Notes: generated by a model from the sequence alone, not told the origin. Positions 25,973 through 35,016 are shown, counted from the stretch's first letter. The stretch: 64,000 bases of DNA from Arthrobacter sp. ERGS1:01 (GCF_001281315.1 NZ_CP012479.1:186001-250000), one strand, 5' to 3'. Numbers and translations: made by a program.

Positions 25973-27934
25973 ATGACCGCCCCCACGGTATCGCTGACCA
26001 CCTGCACCATCGATTTGGCGGGGCTCGGCCCGGATTCGCCGCTGCCGTCCGTTCAGCCGTTGCTGGAGCCGCCCTATACCGTGGCCGGCGGCGTCCCGGA
26101 GGAAATTGCAGCAGGAGCCCGGTGGGGCAAGGCGAAGAACATCTACCCGTATCCCCTGCAGGAAAGCTACGGCCGGGAGGTCGCGGCGACGGAACTGACC
26201 GGCGTCGTACTGGAGAACGGCCACGTCAAGGCGCTCTTCCTGCCGCAGTTGGGCGGGCGGCTCTGGTCCCTGACCGACAAGGCCAGCGGCAAGGAGCTCC
26301 TGCACACCCAGGACCGCATCCAGTTCGCCAACCTGGCGCTGCGCAACGCCTGGTTCGCCGGCGGCATCGAGTACAACATCGGCACGCGCGGCCATTCACC
26401 CACCACCTGCGCACCCCTGCACTCGGCCATCGTGCACACGCCGGAGGGCCAGGACGTGCTGCGCATGTGGGAGTTCGACCGGCTCCGCGAGGTGGTGTTC
26501 CAGATCGACGCATGGCTGCCCGCCGATTCCAAGGTGGTGTTCGTGGCCGTGCGCATCCAAAACCCCAACCGCCACACCGTGCCCATGTACTGGTGGACCA
26601 ACGCCGCCGTCCCGCAAAACGACGCCACCCGCGTGATCGCCCCGGCAGCCCGCGCCTACGCCACCGACTACGACGGCTCCATGACGGTGGTGGAACCCAC
26701 CGACTTCCACGGATTCGATGCCACCTGGCCCACCCGCAATACCCATGCCGCGGACTTCTTCTTTGACCTGGCCCCGGACCAGCGCCGCTGGGAGGTTGCC
26801 GCGGACGACGACGGCGACGGGCTGGCGCTGGTTTCATCGTCCCGCTTGCGTGGGCGGAAGCTTTTTGTGTGGGGCGAGAACGTGGGCGGGCACCGCTGGC
26901 AGGAATGGCTCACGCCCACGCCCGACGGCGCCTCGCCGCGCCACTATGCCGAGATCCAGTCCGGACTGGCGCAAACCCAATTTGAGCACGTGCCCATGCC
27001 CGCGGGGGAGTCCTGGCAGTGGGTGGAGGCCTACGGCAACGCCTCGCTGGATCCGGCCCTTGCCGGCGGCGACTGGTCCGCCGCCGTGGAGCACGGTGCC
27101 GCCAGGATCGAAGCCCTGGTCCCCGAAGCCGCCGTCGCCGATGCCCTGGCCGACGCCGCCCGATGGGCCGATCTTGCCCCTGGCGAATTCGTGGTGGCAG
27201 GCAACGGCTGGGGCGCCCTGGAGCGGGCCCGGCGCAACGCCGCCGGGCTGGATTGGGTGGATGAAGCCGGCACGCCGTTCGCCGGCGAAACGCTCACCGG
27301 CGAACAGGCGCCGTGGCTTGACCTTCTGCAAGGCGGCGAGGCGTTCACCGGGGCCGGGTCCTTTGTCCGCGGCGCTGACTGGGAGGAACTGCTCGCAGCG
27401 CCCCGCAACGCCGGTCCCGAGGCGCTCCTTCACCGGGCCGTCATGGCCCATGCCAGCGTGGACAACGCCGCGGACCGCGAAACCGTCGCGGCCCTGTACC
27501 GGGGCGCGCTCGCCGATTCCGTGCTCAGCGGGCACAGCCGGGCAGTGGCGCTCCGCGGCCTGGGCCTGGTGCTGTTGGCGTCCGACGACGTCGACGGCGG
27601 CATTGCCCACCTGGCCGACGCGTGCGCCGTGGAACCGGCCAACCGCTGGCTGATCACGGAAGCCATGACGCTGGCCATCGCCCACGGCCATCCGGGGGAG
27701 GCCCTGGCCTTGGTGAGCCGGGCACCCGAGCCGCTGGCAGGCGTCGGGCGCGTCAAGTTCCTCACTGCCCTGGCCCACGCCCGCAAGGGAGAGCCAGGCA
27801 AGGCCGCGCAAATGCTGCGTGACGGGCTGGAAGTGGCCGATCTGCGCGAAGGCGAAAACTCCATCACGGCGTTGTGGCAGGAAGTCTGCCCCGGCGAAGA
27901 CGTGCCGGAGCGCTACCAGTTCAGCATGCACTAA
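25973..27934 (+). CDS. DUF5107 protein with C-terminal repeat domain
   Basis: This 653-residue protein starts behind TAGGAA. Residues about 30-370 match the DUF5107 beta-sandwich, with W-G-K-A-K-N-I-Y-P-Y, L-P-Q-L-G-G-R-L-W-S-L, A-G-G-I-E-Y-N-I-G and M-Y-W-W-T-N-A-A-V-P motifs resembling galactose-mutarotase-like folds. Residues about 460-640 are helical repeats of TPR type (A-L-R-G-L-G-L-V-L-L, A-L-A-H-A-R-K-G-E). No signal peptide is present. A role in cytoplasmic carbohydrate or glycoside processing is suggested by the fold. A hairpin follows the stop. Confidence 0.8.
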   Translation: MTAPTVSLTTCTIDLAGLGPDSPLPSVQPLLEPPYTVAGGVPEEIAAGARWGKAKNIYPYPLQESYGREVAATELTGVVLENGHVKALFLPQLGGRLWSLTDKASGKELLHTQDRIQFANLALRNAWFAGGIEYNIGTRGHSPTTCAPLHSAIVHTPEGQDVLRMWEFDRLREVVFQIDAWLPADSKVVFVAVRIQNPNRHTVPMYWWTNAAVPQNDATRVIAPAARAYATDYDGSMTVVEPTDFHGFDATWPTRNTHAADFFFDLAPDQRRWEVAADDDGDGLALVSSSRLRGRKLFVWGENVGGHRWQEWLTPTPDGASPRHYAEIQSGLAQTQFEHVPMPAGESWQWVEAYGNASLDPALAGGDWSAAVEHGAARIEALVPEAAVADALADAARWADLAPGEFVVAGNGWGALERARRNAAGLDWVDEAGTPFAGETLTGEQAPWLDLLQGGEAFTGAGSFVRGADWEELLAAPRNAGPEALLHRAVMAHASVDNAADRETVAALYRGALADSVLSGHSRAVALRGLGLVLLASDDVDGGIAHLADACAVEPANRWLITEAMTLAIAHGHPGEALALVSRAPEPLAGVGRVKFLTALAHARKGEPGKAAQMLRDGLEVADLREGENSITALWQEVCPGEDVPERYQFSMH

Positions 27935-27951
27935 CCCACCGGCAACTGACG

Positions 27952-27986
27952 GTCAAGGGTGCCGGAATCACGCCGGCACCCTTGAC
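27952..27986. terminator. Terminator hairpin overlapping the gntR promoter
   Basis: Perfect 14-bp arms GTCAAGGGTGCCGG (27,952-27,965) and its complement (27,973-27,986) enclose a 7-base loop. The right arm ends in TTGAC, which is also the -35 box of the following gene. Confidence 0.72.
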
Positions 27987-28010
27987 AGCGCCTGTGAGCC
28001 GTGCCATAGT
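27982..28010 (+). promoter_or_regulatory. Sigma-70-type promoter of the GntR gene, leaderless
   Basis: TTGACA (27,982-27,987) and CATAGT (28,005-28,010) are spaced by 17 bp. The ATG at 28,018 begins 7 nt after the -10 box, so the transcript probably starts at or next to the start codon. Confidence 0.7.
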
Positions 28011-28017
28011 TCATGGC

Positions 28018-28725
28018 ATGAACCTGTCAGACAGCTGGACAGCTGGACAGCAGCAGATTGTCCGCGTCAGCGCCGCCGAGGCCGTCTTCAAAGCCATCAG
28101 GTCGGCCATCGAATCAGGGGACCTTGCCGTCGGGGCAAAACTCAGCGCGGAGGCGGTACTCGCCCAGCAATACGGGGTCAGCCGCTCGGTGGTGCGCGAG
28201 GCCCTGCGCTCCTGCACTGCACTGGGCCTGACCGCCACGCAAACCGGCAAGGGCACGTTCGTGGTGTCCGCACGCGCCGGCAGCTACCTGGTCCTGGGCA
28301 ACTATTCCGCCCGCAGCCTCATGGAAGCGCGGCCGCACATCGAGGTGCCCGGCGCCGAACTGGCCGCCGGCCGCCGCACGGAGGAACAGCTGGCCCAGCT
28401 GCGAGGCATCATCGACGCCATGACCGGGGAGGACGACCCCGAAACCTGGGTGGGCCTGGACGCCGCCTTCCACGCCGCCATCGCCGCAGCCAGCGGCAAC
28501 GAAGTGTTTGAAAAAGTCGTCAACGACATCCGCGACGCCATGGTGAACCAATCCGAAACCATCAACCTCGTCACGGGACGCCAGCACCAGTCCGACGTCG
28601 AACACCGGCGCATCCTTGACGCCATCGCCCAGGGCTCCGGGCCCGAGGCCGGGAAAGCCATGGCGGCACACCTTGCCGCCGTTGAGTCCGCCCTGGCCCG
28701 GATCACGAGGGAAGCGCCGGGCTGA
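28018..28725 (+). CDS. GntR/FadR-family regulator
   Basis: This 235-residue regulator has an N-terminal winged helix (L-S-A-E-A-V-L-A-Q-Q-Y-G-V-S-R-S-V-V-R-E-A-L-R, about residues 42-64). Its C-terminal FCD helical domain has Asp/His ligands: D in W-V-G-L-D-A-A-F-H and His in D-V-E-H-R-R-I. It lies 79 bp upstream of aspartate ammonia-lyase on the same strand, so control of aspA by a carboxylate ligand such as fumarate or aspartate is a reasonable inference. Translation is probably leaderless. Confidence 0.85.
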   Translation: MNLSDSWTAGQQQIVRVSAAEAVFKAIRSAIESGDLAVGAKLSAEAVLAQQYGVSRSVVREALRSCTALGLTATQTGKGTFVVSARAGSYLVLGNYSARSLMEARPHIEVPGAELAAGRRTEEQLAQLRGIIDAMTGEDDPETWVGLDAAFHAAIAAASGNEVFEKVVNDIRDAMVNQSETINLVTGRQHQSDVEHRRILDAIAQGSGPEAGKAMAAHLAAVESALARITREAPG

Positions 28726-28804
28726 CTGCCGCCGAATTCCCGGCCCATGCGCCGCTAATTGACCCCTCGCATTTTGAACCCCCGCACTTTGTACAAGGAG
28801 AAAC

Positions 28805-30238
28805 ATGACCACCACCGAATCCGCCACCTCAGCCGCCATTCCGGCCGGGTTCCGCAGCGAACACGACCTCATCGGCGACCGCGATGTCCCGTCCGACGCC
28901 TACTGGGGTGTCCACACGCTGCGCGCCGTTGAAAACTTCCCCATCACGGGCCAGCCGCTGTCCACCAACACCAACCTGGTCAACGGACTCGCCATGGTCA
29001 AGCAGGCCGCCGCACAGGCCAACCACGAACTTGGCCTGCTCGATGACACCCGAACCGCAGCCATCATCCAGGCCTGCCAGGAAATCATCGCCGGGGAACT
29101 GCACGAGCAATTCGTGGTGGACGTCATCCAGGGCGGTGCCGGGACGTCGTCGAACATGAACGCCAACGAGGTCATCGCCAACCGGGCACTGGAAATCCTG
29201 GGTCACAACAAGGGCGAATACCAGTTCCTGCACCCCAACGACCACGTCAACCTCAGTCAGTCCACGAACGACGTCTACCCGACGGCGGTCAACGTGGCCA
29301 CGATCTTCGCCGCGAAATCGCTCGTGGGCGCCATGGAGGTGCTGGGCGAGGCATTCTCCGAGAAGGCCGTGGAATTCAAGCACGTCGTGAAAATGGGCCG
29401 CACCCAGCTGCAGGACGCCGTGCCCATGACCCTGGGCCAGGAATTCAACACCTACGCCATCACGCTCGGCGAGGACCGGGCCCGGCTGGCGGAATCGGCG
29501 CTGCTGGTCCACGAAATCAACCTGGGCGCCACGGCCATCGGCACGGGCCTCAACGCACCCAAGGGCTACTCCGCCCTGGCCTGCCGGCACCTCGCGGAAA
29601 TCTCCGGACTGCCGCTCGTCACGGCATTCGACCTGATCGAGGCCACCCAGGACGTCGGCGCCTTTGTGCACCTCTCCGGCGTGCTCAAGCGCGTCGCCGT
29701 GAAACTGTCCAAGATCTGCAACGACCTGCGCCTGCTCTCCTCCGGGCCCCGCGCCGGCTTCGGCGAGATCACGCTGCCGGCTGTACAGTCCGGCTCCTCG
29801 ATCATGCCCGGCAAGGTCAACCCCGTGATCCCCGAAGTGGTGAACCAGGTGGCCTACGAGGTCATCGGCAACGACGTCACCATCACCATGGCGGCCGAGG
29901 GCGGCCAGCTGCAGCTGAACGCCTTCGAACCGATCATCGTGCACAGCCTGACCAAGAGCATGCGCCACCTCGAGGCCGCCTGCCTGACCCTGGCCGAGAA
30001 GTGCGTGCGCGGCATCACCGCACACGAGGACAAGCTGCGCGCCCAGGTGGAGCACTCGATCGGCCTGGTCACGGCCCTGAATCCGCGACTGGGCTACGCC
30101 GCATCGACCAAGATCGCCCTGGAAGCCCTGGCCAGCAGCCGCGGCGTCGCCGAACTGGTCCTCGAACACAAGCTCCTCACCGCCGAACAGCTCAATGAAC
30201 TCCTGCGCCCGGAGCGCCTGGCCAACCTCAGCGACTAA
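28805..30238 (+). CDS. aspA: Aspartate ammonia-lyase
   Basis: This 477-residue enzyme deaminates L-aspartate to fumarate and ammonia in the cytoplasm. The fumarase/aspartase signature G-S-S-I-M-P-G-K-V-N-P is at 330-340, with the catalytic Ser in the flexible loop. Q-S-T-N-D-V-Y-P-T (152-160) and G-R-T-Q-L-Q-D-A-V (198-206) are the other two conserved regions. L-Q-D-A-V-P and Q-L-N-A-F-E-P favour aspartase over fumarase, although fumarase class II cannot be fully excluded. AAGGAG lies 6 nt before the ATG. Confidence 0.9.
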   Translation: MTTTESATSAAIPAGFRSEHDLIGDRDVPSDAYWGVHTLRAVENFPITGQPLSTNTNLVNGLAMVKQAAAQANHELGLLDDTRTAAIIQACQEIIAGELHEQFVVDVIQGGAGTSSNMNANEVIANRALEILGHNKGEYQFLHPNDHVNLSQSTNDVYPTAVNVATIFAAKSLVGAMEVLGEAFSEKAVEFKHVVKMGRTQLQDAVPMTLGQEFNTYAITLGEDRARLAESALLVHEINLGATAIGTGLNAPKGYSALACRHLAEISGLPLVTAFDLIEATQDVGAFVHLSGVLKRVAVKLSKICNDLRLLSSGPRAGFGEITLPAVQSGSSIMPGKVNPVIPEVVNQVAYEVIGNDVTITMAAEGGQLQLNAFEPIIVHSLTKSMRHLEAACLTLAEKCVRGITAHEDKLRAQVEHSIGLVTALNPRLGYAASTKIALEALASSRGVAELVLEHKLLTAEQLNELLRPERLANLSD

Positions 30239-30243
30239 TCCCC

Positions 30244-30480
30244 ACGGGCTCCCACGACTCGCAAGCTCGCCGCGGGTCCCTCGCCCGCGTGGGCCCATCC
30301 ACGGGCTCCCACCATGAGGCTCGCGGGCGAGCCTCATGGTGGGTCCCTCGCCCGCGTGGGCCCATCCACGGGCTCCCAACTTGAGGCTCGCGGGCGAGCC
30401 TCATGGTGGGTCCCTCGCCCGCGTGGGCCCAACCACGGGCTCCCACGACTCGCAAGCTCGCCGCGGGCCCATCCACGGGG
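30244..30480. repeat. Tandem array of palindromic repeats
   Basis: Four units begin with ACGGGCTCCCA at 30,244, 30,301, 30,368 and 30,435, with periods of 57, 67 and 67 bp, and a partial fifth start follows at 30,475. Each complete unit ends in TCCCTCGCCCGCGTGGGCCC. Units 2 and 3 hold an inner palindrome (GAGGCTCGCGGGCGAGCCTC). Units 1 and 4 hold GACTCGCAAGCTCGCCGCGG instead. The array fills most of the 346 bp between aspA and the DUF1275 gene. Single relatives occur at 980 and 12,008. It may act as a terminator or as a structured RNA/DNA element. Confidence 0.8.
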
Positions 30481-30584
30481 CCCGCGGGTGCGCGGCGTCG
30501 ACTGCGGCTGGCGGGTAGGCTGAACCGGCAGTCCGGACCGCGTTCCACCTATCGGTCGCACACCCGCTTCAGAAAGGGGCAACC

Positions 30585-31283
30585 ATGCCCACCGGCACCT
30601 CCGAGCACGTGCAGGCACCCCGCTGGGATACCGCCCGCACCCAACTGTGGCTCATGATGGCGCTGACTTTCGTCACCGGAGTGGTCGACGCCGTAGGCTA
30701 CCTGGGCCTCGACAAGGTGTTTACGGGCAACATGACGGGAAACATCGTCATCCTCGCCATGGGACTGGCCGGCGGGGAAGGGTTGCCGGTCCTCGGTCCG
30801 CTGCTGGCCTTGTTCTCCTTCGCCGGGGGAGCCCTGCTGGCCGGTATCGCATTGCGCGGCCAGCAACCGGGGTGGTGCCGGCGCACCACCGCACTGCTCG
30901 TTGCGGGGGCCGTGCTGCTGGCGCTGATATCAATCGCGATCACGGCCGTCGGCGGCGTTCCGGGTCACGCGATGTCGGTCGTGGTCGCCTGCCTGATCGC
31001 CGCGCAGATGGGCTCGCAGGCCTGCCTTGCCCGCAAGCTTGGGGTCCGCGACATGACGACGGTGGTGGTGACGTCCACGCTGACGTCCTTCGCCGGGGAA
31101 TCCCTGTTGACCCGTGGGGCCGGCAGGGTGTGGAACCGCCGCGCCGGAGCCATAGCCATGATCTTTGTCGGCGCCGGAGTGGGAGCCCTGCTGGTGCAAC
31201 TGCACATGGGCGTTGCGATTGCCCTTGGAGCATTGCTGACCGCGGCGGTCGCCGTCCTGGGAGACAGAACGCGAACACGTTAG
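30585..31283 (+). CDS. DUF1275 (YoaK-type) membrane protein
   Basis: This 232-residue protein has six predicted helices and the family signature T-F-V-T-G-V-V-D-A-V-G-Y-L-G-L followed by F-T-G-N-M-T-G-N (about residues 27-54). AGAAAGGGG precedes the ATG. A transport role is assumed for the family but no substrate is established. It is followed, 77 bp later, by a flavin reductase on the same strand. Confidence 0.82.
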   Translation: MPTGTSEHVQAPRWDTARTQLWLMMALTFVTGVVDAVGYLGLDKVFTGNMTGNIVILAMGLAGGEGLPVLGPLLALFSFAGGALLAGIALRGQQPGWCRRTTALLVAGAVLLALISIAITAVGGVPGHAMSVVVACLIAAQMGSQACLARKLGVRDMTTVVVTSTLTSFAGESLLTRGAGRVWNRRAGAIAMIFVGAGVGALLVQLHMGVAIALGALLTAAVAVLGDRTRTR

Positions 31284-31360
31284 CCCCCGCGCTCGGCCGG
31301 GAATATTCGACGCATCCCACCCGTTGACCCCACTAGATGCAAACGCATGGAAAAGGAGTC

Positions 31361-32098
31361 ATGGTGCAAGGAAAGTCAGTGCAGCGCACAATCGTCGTTA
31401 TCTCGGCCGGCCTGGGCGTCCCCTCGTCCACCCGCATGCTGGCGGACCAGCTGGCCGCGGCCGTCGCCACCCACCTGGGTGAGCTCGGCGCAGAGGCCGT
31501 GCTCGACGTCGTCGACCTCCGTGATTACGCAACCGACATCGCCAACAACATGGTCACCGGTTATGCCGGCCCGGCGCTGGCCGATGTGGTCAAGCGCGTG
31601 GCCGACGCCGACGCCATGATCGCCGTGACGCCCACCTTCAGCGCCTCCTACAGCGGGTTGTTCAAGTCGTTCTTCGACGTCCTGGACCCGAAGTTCCTTG
31701 ACGGCATGCCAATACTGTTCGGTGCCACCGGCGGCAGCCCGCGCCACTCGCTGGTGCTCGACATGGCCATCCGCCCGCTGTTCAGCTACCTGCGCGCCCA
31801 CACCATGCCCACGGCCATTTACGCCTCGCCCGAGGATTGGGGCCAGTCCGGCACCGACAGCCTTGACCGCCGCATTGCCCAGGCCGCCGGCGAACTTGCC
31901 GCAGTGCTGGCGCCCCGCGCGACAGCCTCAGAAGCCACGTCATCCGGAACCACGGCGTATGGCATGACGACGGCGTCCTCGGACGGTCCAGCCGTCGGCT
32001 TCGCCCCGGACCACAAGGCCAAGCGGGCGAACCGCGAAACCACCGAGATGACGTCCCTGCCGTTTGAGCAGCTGCTCGCCCAGACCCAGCGGCGGTAG
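31361..32098 (+). CDS. NAD(P)H-dependent FMN reductase (CE1759-like)
   Basis: This 245-residue flavodoxin-fold reductase starts at ATG 31,361, 3 nt after AAAAGGAG; the frame is open from 31,337 but without a ribosome site. The phosphate-binding loop is S-A-G-L-G-V-P-S-S-T-R (about residues 14-24). V-T-P-T-F-S-A-S-Y-S-G-L-F-K-S-F-F-D (about 88-105) and G-A-T-G-G-S-P-R-H-S are typical of the CE1759 group. That group usually supplies reduced FMN to an adjacent luciferase-like monooxygenase, but none is encoded here. The last 60 residues are Ala/Thr/Ser-rich and likely disordered. Confidence 0.82.
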   Translation: MVQGKSVQRTIVVISAGLGVPSSTRMLADQLAAAVATHLGELGAEAVLDVVDLRDYATDIANNMVTGYAGPALADVVKRVADADAMIAVTPTFSASYSGLFKSFFDVLDPKFLDGMPILFGATGGSPRHSLVLDMAIRPLFSYLRAHTMPTAIYASPEDWGQSGTDSLDRRIAQAAGELAAVLAPRATASEATSSGTTAYGMTTASSDGPAVGFAPDHKAKRANRETTEMTSLPFEQLLAQTQRR

Positions 32099-32147
32099 AT
32101 GCCCCGACGGTCGAGCATGCCGAGGCCGGGGGCATACCGGGGCCGGG

Positions 32148-32210
32148 GATTTCGACAAGCTCAATCACCGGGAGCCGGCTCAATCACCGGGAGTCGGCTC
32201 AATCACCCCG
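32148..32210. repeat. Dispersed repeat, three tandem GGCTCAATCACCGGGA copies
   Basis: GATTTCGACAAGCTCAATCA begins the element, followed by two GGCTCAATCACC copies at 17-bp spacing. It belongs to the same family as the copies at 44,641 and, more distantly, 24,599 and 54,841. Confidence 0.7.
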
Positions 32211-32213
32211 CGC

Positions 32214-33275
32214 CTAGAAGATCGGCTGGACCGGCCGCGCCGTCAGTGGCGGCGGGTCGAGTTGGTCAAGGACCACGCCCAGGCCCAGCCGGTAGATGTC
32301 GGGGTGGATTTCCGGGCTCGCGTGTCCGGTGTCCGGGATGTCGTATTCGTAGAAGCGGTTCCGGGGCAGCAGCGCCCTCCAGCCACGGATGGCCTGCCGG
32401 GCGTTGACGATGAAGTCATTGGGATCGTACATCAGCCCGATTCCGGTGCTCGCCGGGATGCCGCCGTCGTACTGGGCCGGGAACGCCTGCAGGAACGCGG
32501 CCTGGGTGGTGTCCAGGATCAGGGAGTTGTTCGCGGGATCCAGGGAGCTGTTGATGCCGCTCCTGGCCGCCGCGTACATGCCCTGGCCGTTGGGGTTGGC
32601 GAGCCCGCTCCACACTCCGGCCGCCAGCCGCCCCACGAGTCCCAGGTACGGCACCACGCGTGAGGCCAGCGAGATGTATTCCTTGCCGGGGTCCAGGACG
32701 TCGCGCACGCTGCTGGGGCTCGACCCCATGACGATCACCTTGACGTTGATCCCGTTTTGTTCCAGCAGCGATGCCAGGACGACGGCGGCCATCCCGCCAA
32801 AGCTGTCACCGTAGAAGTAGACGGTGTCGATCTTCCGCGCATACGTGTCGCGCTGGATGGCGATGAACAGCTGGGCGATGTCGATGCCGTTGTTGGAGTA
32901 GCCGATGTACGACGCCGGCGCCCGCTGGTTCATGGCCGGCTGCAAGGCCTCCAGCTTGCGCCCGGCGTCCCGGTAACTGACCCCGAAGCCGCCCAGCAGG
33001 TACCAGGTCTTGCCCGGGAACCGGTTGGCCGCCGTCGTATTTCCGTCATTGACGGGTGTGGTGACGCGGAACTGGGTGCTTTCGGTCAGCTGGTAGTCCG
33101 CGGCAATGTTGGCCTTGAACGCGGTGGCGACGGCTGCGGCGGCCACGCTGCCCAGCACCATTCGTCTGGAGTGGTCAGGCCGTTGCCGGCGATGGGCGCG
33201 GTGCTCGGCCGACTTGTGCGCCGGATGATCGGCGCCGTCGTCGGGCGGATGGGGAAGTACGTTCTTGGCTGCCAT
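32214..33275 (-). CDS. Secreted alpha/beta-hydrolase
   Basis: This 353-residue protein has a long basic, His-rich N-terminus with R-R-M-V-L-G-S followed by a hydrophobic stretch (about residues 37-55). This could be a Tat-like or Sec signal, though the cytoplasmic extension is long. The nucleophile elbow is G-D-S-F-G-G (about residue 155), a Ser hydrolase motif. The catalytic His probably lies in D-T-G-H-A-S-P-E near residue 319. The Asp is not assigned. Specificity is unknown: esterase, lipase or peptidase are all possible. It is convergent with the FMN reductase gene and upstream on the same strand lies a GH20 gene, 48 bp away. Confidence 0.72.
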   Translation of the reverse strand: MAAKNVLPHPPDDGADHPAHKSAEHRAHRRQRPDHSRRMVLGSVAAAAVATAFKANIAADYQLTESTQFRVTTPVNDGNTTAANRFPGKTWYLLGGFGVSYRDAGRKLEALQPAMNQRAPASYIGYSNNGIDIAQLFIAIQRDTYARKIDTVYFYGDSFGGMAAVVLASLLEQNGINVKVIVMGSSPSSVRDVLDPGKEYISLASRVVPYLGLVGRLAAGVWSGLANPNGQGMYAAARSGINSSLDPANNSLILDTTQAAFLQAFPAQYDGGIPASTGIGLMYDPNDFIVNARQAIRGWRALLPRNRFYEYDIPDTGHASPEIHPDIYRLGLGVVLDQLDPPPLTARPVQPIF

Positions 33276-33323
33276 GACGAATCGTTTTCATTCTTCCACG
33301 GACACGCCCCACCCGCCGAGGAT

Positions 33324-34958
33324 TCAGCCCTCGATGGAAGCCACCAGCGCGGCAATGTGCGCGGCACGCGCCTGGGGAGTCTCCGGGCGGCCGGGAACCC
33401 CCGGGCGCTGCTGCCACGGCAGGGGCCCGTCCGCGCGTCTGTATTCCACCCCGGCCGCCTCCAGGCGGGCCAGATGCGTCCCGAGCCGGGCCTTGAAGTC
33501 CTCCCAATCGCGCGCGGGCGAACTCCACAGGACTTCGGCCATGGCGGCGAGCCGCGGGAATGCCATGTAATCAAGCGTCCTGGGCGAATCAATGTGTTCG
33601 GTCCAAATATTGGCCTGCCCGCCCAGGATGTGCCTGGCCTGTGCGGCGTCCAGTTCCGCCGGGACCGGCTCAAATCCGTAGACGTCCTCAACGCCCAGGG
33701 CGATGGAGACGGGGATGGGTTCGGTGGCCAGCTCGGATTGGCGGTAGTCAAGGTAGGCCAGGTCATCGGGGCAGCACACCACGTCGTGCCCGCGGCGGGC
33801 CGCTGCCACCGCGCCCGTCATGCCGCGCCAGGACGCCACGGTGGCCGTCGGCGCCAACTCGCCCTCGAGGATTTCATCCCAGCCAAAGACGCGCCGGCCC
33901 CGGGCTGAAATGTGGTGGTCCAACTGTCCGATGAACCAGCTCTGCAACTCTTCCTCACGGCCCAGTCCCAGCTCGGCCATGCGCTCCTGGGAACGGGCGT
34001 CCGCGCGCCACTGGTCCCGGGGGCATTCGTCGCCGCCCACCCCGATGTAGGTGCCGGGGAACAGGTCCATGACCTCGTCAAAGACGTTGCGGAAGAATTC
34101 CACCGTGGATTCCTCCACGTTGAGCACGTTGTAGTTGATGCCCCAGCGGGTAAAAACGTCCAGCTGTTCCCCGGTCATGCCGAGCTCCGGGTAGGCGGCT
34201 AACGCAGCCTGGACATGGCCGGGAGTCTCGATTTCGGGCACCACGGTGATGAACCGGGCGGCGGCGTAGGCGACGATCTCGCGAATGTCGTCCTGGGTGT
34301 AGAAGCCGCCGTGCGGCCGGCCGTCGGACGGTGCGTCGGCGCCGGCACCCACCTGGGTCTCGCGCCGCCAGGCACCCACCCCGGTCAGCCGCGGGTAGCG
34401 GAGAATCTCCACGCGCCAGCCCTGGTCATCGGTCAGGTGCAGGTGGAGCGTGTTCAGCTTGTGCCCGGCCATGAGGTCGATGAAGCGGAACACTTCGCGC
34501 TTGGGCAGGAAGTGCCGGGCCACGTCCAGCATGGCGCCGCGCCATCCGAAGCGCGGCGCATCCGCCACGGTGCACGCAGCGGCCGACCATCGGGTTCCCG
34601 CGGCGGGCGCGGCCCGGAAGATCTGCGCCGGCAGCAGCTGCAGGAAGCTTTGGCAGGCGTAAAAGACCCCGGCCGCGTCGCCGCCGGCCAGCTGTACTCC
34701 GGTGGGGGTGACCTCAAGGCGGTATGCCTCCGGAGCCAGCGCCGGATCAAGGGAGAGGGCAATGTCCGCGGTACCGGCGTCGAGCGGGAGGGCGAAACCC
34801 GTGGCGGGACGGAGTGCGCCCTGCAGCCACAGCGCCACCTGGTCCAGGCCGGGGCCGGCGGAAAGCGTCGTGGCGGCAGTCAGCACGTAGTCCCCCGGAG
34901 CCGCGGCGGAAGTCAGGGGGCGCGGCAGGAACGGCAGGGCGGGTATGGCATGCGGCAT
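33324..34958 (-). CDS. GH20 beta-N-acetylhexosaminidase
   Basis: This 544-residue glycosidase removes terminal beta-GlcNAc/GalNAc by substrate-assisted catalysis. The catalytic pair is Asp310-Glu311 in G-G-D-E-C-P. H-L-T-D-D-Q-G-W-R at about 174-182 and V-P-E-I-E-T-P-G-H at about 240-248 are conserved active-site strands. The N-terminal 125 residues form the GH20b domain. There is no signal peptide, so it should act in the cytoplasm on imported chito- or glycan oligosaccharides. The start is ATG 34,958 behind AGGAGC; the frame extends to 36,227 only as a shadow of the divergent ROK gene. The divergent ROK regulator is its likely controller. Confidence 0.88.
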   Translation of the reverse strand: MPHAIPALPFLPRPLTSAAAPGDYVLTAATTLSAGPGLDQVALWLQGALRPATGFALPLDAGTADIALSLDPALAPEAYRLEVTPTGVQLAGGDAAGVFYACQSFLQLLPAQIFRAAPAAGTRWSAAACTVADAPRFGWRGAMLDVARHFLPKREVFRFIDLMAGHKLNTLHLHLTDDQGWRVEILRYPRLTGVGAWRRETQVGAGADAPSDGRPHGGFYTQDDIREIVAYAAARFITVVPEIETPGHVQAALAAYPELGMTGEQLDVFTRWGINYNVLNVEESTVEFFRNVFDEVMDLFPGTYIGVGGDECPRDQWRADARSQERMAELGLGREEELQSWFIGQLDHHISARGRRVFGWDEILEGELAPTATVASWRGMTGAVAAARRGHDVVCCPDDLAYLDYRQSELATEPIPVSIALGVEDVYGFEPVPAELDAAQARHILGGQANIWTEHIDSPRTLDYMAFPRLAAMAEVLWSSPARDWEDFKARLGTHLARLEAAGVEYRRADGPLPWQQRPGVPGRPETPQARAAHIAALVASIEG

Positions 34959-34989
34959 GGTCAAGCTCCTGATGATCGGTGTCGGCGGG

Positions 34990-35016
34990 CTATTACAATA
35001 GACTATTTCATAATAG
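34990..35016. promoter_or_regulatory. AT-rich operator between the hexosaminidase and ROK genes
   Basis: CTATTACAATAG (34,990-35,001) is followed by CTATTTCATAATAG (35,003-35,016), which together form an imperfect palindrome with CTATTA/TAATAG ends. It is the only AT-rich segment nearby and lies between the divergent starts. It is a likely binding site for the ROK regulator, similar in type to NagC/Mlc sites. Confidence 0.6.

Noticed and set aside
28829..30379. A 516-residue minus-strand frame opposite aspA
   Set aside because: It mirrors the aspartase codons, has shadow-type composition, and starts inside the repeat array.
30244..30480. Possible CRISPR array
   Set aside because: Units are palindromic throughout with no unique spacers, periods vary, and no cas gene is present.
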